DNA of 5,963 nucleotides, from contig JAEHCT010000092.1 of NCBI GenBank assembly GCA_020697635.1, positions 1 to 5,963 on the forward strand, written 5' to 3'. Position numbers and translations under genes: made by a program. Positions 4,649 to 5,963 of the stretch are shown here, piece by piece. Position 1 is the first letter of the stretch; every line of letters starts with the position of its first letter. Below the pieces are notes generated by a model that was given only the letters and a program-made list of their open reading frames with translations, made no database searches and was not told the DNA's origin. Source of the DNA: Candidatus Bathyarchaeota archaeon. Lineage in GTDB: Archaea; Thermoproteota; Bathyarchaeia; TCS64.

Positions 4649-5908
4649 TTGAGCGCGAAAATAATCGCCTCCATACTCATCGGCGTGATCATAGCGGGAG
4701 GAGCCGGCTACTACTACTACACCGAGTACATCATCCCCCAGATAGAGGAGCTGCAGGACGCGGTGGATCAGCTCACTTCCGACTACGAGGGCCTCACCGG
4801 CGAGTTCAACGCCCTCACGAACGAACATGAGGAGCTGAACCAGCAGCTGCAGGGCCTTCAGGACGAGCACACGGAACTCATGGGCGACAACGAGGAGCTG
4901 ATGAGCGACTGCGAGGCGTTGACGGAACAATACGAGCAACTCCAGTCCGAGTACGAGACCCTCCTAAGCGACTACGAGGCCGCCTTCGGAGGGCTCGATA
5001 TTTATCCGGGGTCGATCCCGGTCCTTGAGAAACTCTACACCTGGGAGTGGGACGGAGTGGAGAGGAGCATAAATATCACCGTGCCCGAGCAACTGTATGA
5101 TTACTATAGCGAGAAGGAGCGTTACCAGACCACGGACTACAGGGGTTACGTTCGCCACCCATTGGACGACCATTACGTCGAGGCGCTCCTATACGAGTTC
5201 AACCTGATACAGATGGCTGAGGGGCTGAGCGAGGAAGACAAGACCGATTTAACCATCTCGTTCATCCAGAACATGGAGTACATCCTTGACTTGTACTCGA
5301 AGGGACAGACCGAGTATCCCCGGTTCCCGGTGGAGACCCTGGTCGACGGGGGCGGCGACTGCGAGGACACAGGCATCCTGATGGCTTCGCTGCTAGGCGC
5401 CATGGGGTACAACGTCTCCCTGATCCTTCTGCCTGACCACCTCGCGGTGGGCGTAGAGGTGAACGCCACAGGCGTCCACTGGGTCTACGACAACGTGACC
5501 TACTATTACCTTGAGACGACGGCCCCCGGCTGGGAAGAGGGCGAGGTCCCGCCTGAGCACGACCCAGAGGAGGCGACCTTATACCCCGTCGAGGAGATGC
5601 CGTTCTTGGCGTACAGCTGGACGGCGACGAGGTTGAACAACAAGGCAACAGTGAAGATCCACGTGACCAGCGAGGGCGCCGTGTCAGCCGAGGATTACCG
5701 CGTCTGGCTTGCGGTGGAGGATCAGGACGGCTTCATATTGGCCGAGACACACAGCAGCTACTTCGACCTGGCCTTCGGCGAGGAAACTTCGTTCAAGCTG
5801 AAGGTGACTGGTCCACGATTCGAGAAGCAGAGGCTGGTCATCGGAATCAGGGACCCCGAGGGCGAGACGTGCTTCCTGAGCTACTCCGAGTACTACACAA
5901 CCCGTTAA
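4649..5908 (+). CDS. Membrane-anchored coiled-coil protein with transglutaminase-like domain
   Basis: The 419-residue product begins with a hydrophobic anchor (about 4-22, IIASILIGVIIAGGAG), followed by a long coiled coil (about 28-110) and then a transglutaminase-like domain. The proposed Cys-His-acid triad is Cys238 in GGGDCEDTGILMASLLGAMG, His264 in LPDHLAVGV and Glu289 in YYYLETTAPGW, matching archaeal transglutaminase/cysteine-protease-like proteins. A beta-rich C-terminal region (about 330-415) resembles a small sandwich domain of unknown role. Four N-glycosylation sequons (N142, N255, N272, N282) fit an extracellular location, with the N-terminal helix as anchor. The start is TTG 4649 with a TATA region about 31 bp upstream and no Shine-Dalgarno. 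Such enzymes cleave or cross-link peptide bonds. The target here is unknown, perhaps a surface protein. Confidence 0.88.
   Translation: MSAKIIASILIGVIIAGGAGYYYYTEYIIPQIEELQDAVDQLTSDYEGLTGEFNALTNEHEELNQQLQGLQDEHTELMGDNEELMSDCEALTEQYEQLQSEYETLLSDYEAAFGGLDIYPGSIPVLEKLYTWEWDGVERSINITVPEQLYDYYSEKERYQTTDYRGYVRHPLDDHYVEALLYEFNLIQMAEGLSEEDKTDLTISFIQNMEYILDLYSKGQTEYPRFPVETLVDGGGDCEDTGILMASLLGAMGYNVSLILLPDHLAVGVEVNATGVHWVYDNVTYYYLETTAPGWEEGEVPPEHDPEEATLYPVEEMPFLAYSWTATRLNNKATVKIHVTSEGAVSAEDYRVWLAVEDQDGFILAETHSSYFDLAFGEETSFKLKVTGPRFEKQRLVIGIRDPEGETCFLSYSEYYTTR
4730..4978 (+). other. Region coding for the leucine-heptad coiled coil
   Basis: This stretch encodes residues 28-110 of the protein. A leucine recurs every seven residues at 35, 42, 49, 56, 63, 70, 77, 84, 91, 98 and 105 (Ile at 28). 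The residue four places later is usually Tyr, Phe, His or Leu (46, 53, 60, 67, 74, 95, 102, 109). Asn81 and Cys88 are the polar exceptions. Around these sit mostly Asp, Glu, Gln, Ser and Thr. The pattern is a parallel-type coiled coil about 12 nm long, probably a stalk lifting the catalytic domain from the membrane. Confidence 0.85.
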
Positions 5909-5919
5909 CGTATTAACGG
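5902..5919. repeat. Perfect 7-bp inverted repeat over the stop codon
   Basis: CCGTTAA (5902-5908) and TTAACGG (5913-5919) are perfect complements around the loop CGTA. The left arm contains the TAA stop of the transglutaminase-like gene. It could be an RNA hairpin at the mRNA 3' end or a regulator site. No T-tract follows within the window, so it is not a clear terminator. Confidence 0.6.
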
Positions 5920-5963
5920 TAAGCGTCTCAGTCACCCTGAGGCACCTTGTCTAAGCGAATAGG

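Noticed and set aside
4232..4939. A 235-codon open frame on the minus strand opposite the deformylase and coiled-coil genes
   Set aside because: It is rich in Val/Leu/His with no family features. It lies antisense to two convincingly coding genes and spans their intergenic promoter, so it is a shadow of GC-rich coding DNA.

Overview
This 6 kb window comes from an archaeon, most likely a GC-rich thermophile. The evidence is a tRNA-Trp gene split by an intron with a canonical bulge-helix-bulge splice site, a stand-alone 5S rRNA gene with its own TATA box, TATA boxes about 24-33 bp upstream of most start codons with little or no Shine-Dalgarno sequence (leaderless mRNAs), frequent GTG/TTG starts, and archaeal protein subtypes (an NhaP/CPA-type antiporter, an archaeal peptide-deformylase homologue, a membrane-anchored transglutaminase-like protein). 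I cannot fix the phylum from the sequence alone.

Layout. Positions 1-206 are AT-richer and non-coding, with several T-tracts that look like transcription terminators. A 5S rRNA gene lies on the minus strand (about 209-333), and behind it on the same strand is a small ASCH-domain gene (344-673). The intron-bearing tRNA-Trp (761-893) diverges from that gene. A leader region (894-1180) holds a hairpin plus T-tract, a TATA box and a possible 35-codon ORF. It is followed by the cation/proton antiporter gene (1181-2452) and a gene for an unrecognised membrane protein with a Tyr/Asp/Glu repeat (2519-3118). A PhzF-family gene on the minus strand (3157-3962) is broken by two in-frame TAG codons and one frameshift. 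Divergent from it is a peptide-deformylase homologue (4067-4588). The last gene encodes a membrane-anchored protein with a very regular 80-residue leucine-heptad coiled coil and a transglutaminase-like domain (4649-5908).

The genes do not form an obvious pathway. Nearly every one has its own TATA box, so they look like independent transcription units. Two membrane proteins and one predicted surface enzyme lie here, but I see no evidence that they act together. The points most worth a second look are the broken phzF gene with its two amber codons, the competing pairings inside the tRNA-Trp intron, the coiled-coil transglutaminase-like protein, and the unrecognised Tyr-repeat membrane protein. 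I found no CRISPR array, transposase or phage gene.
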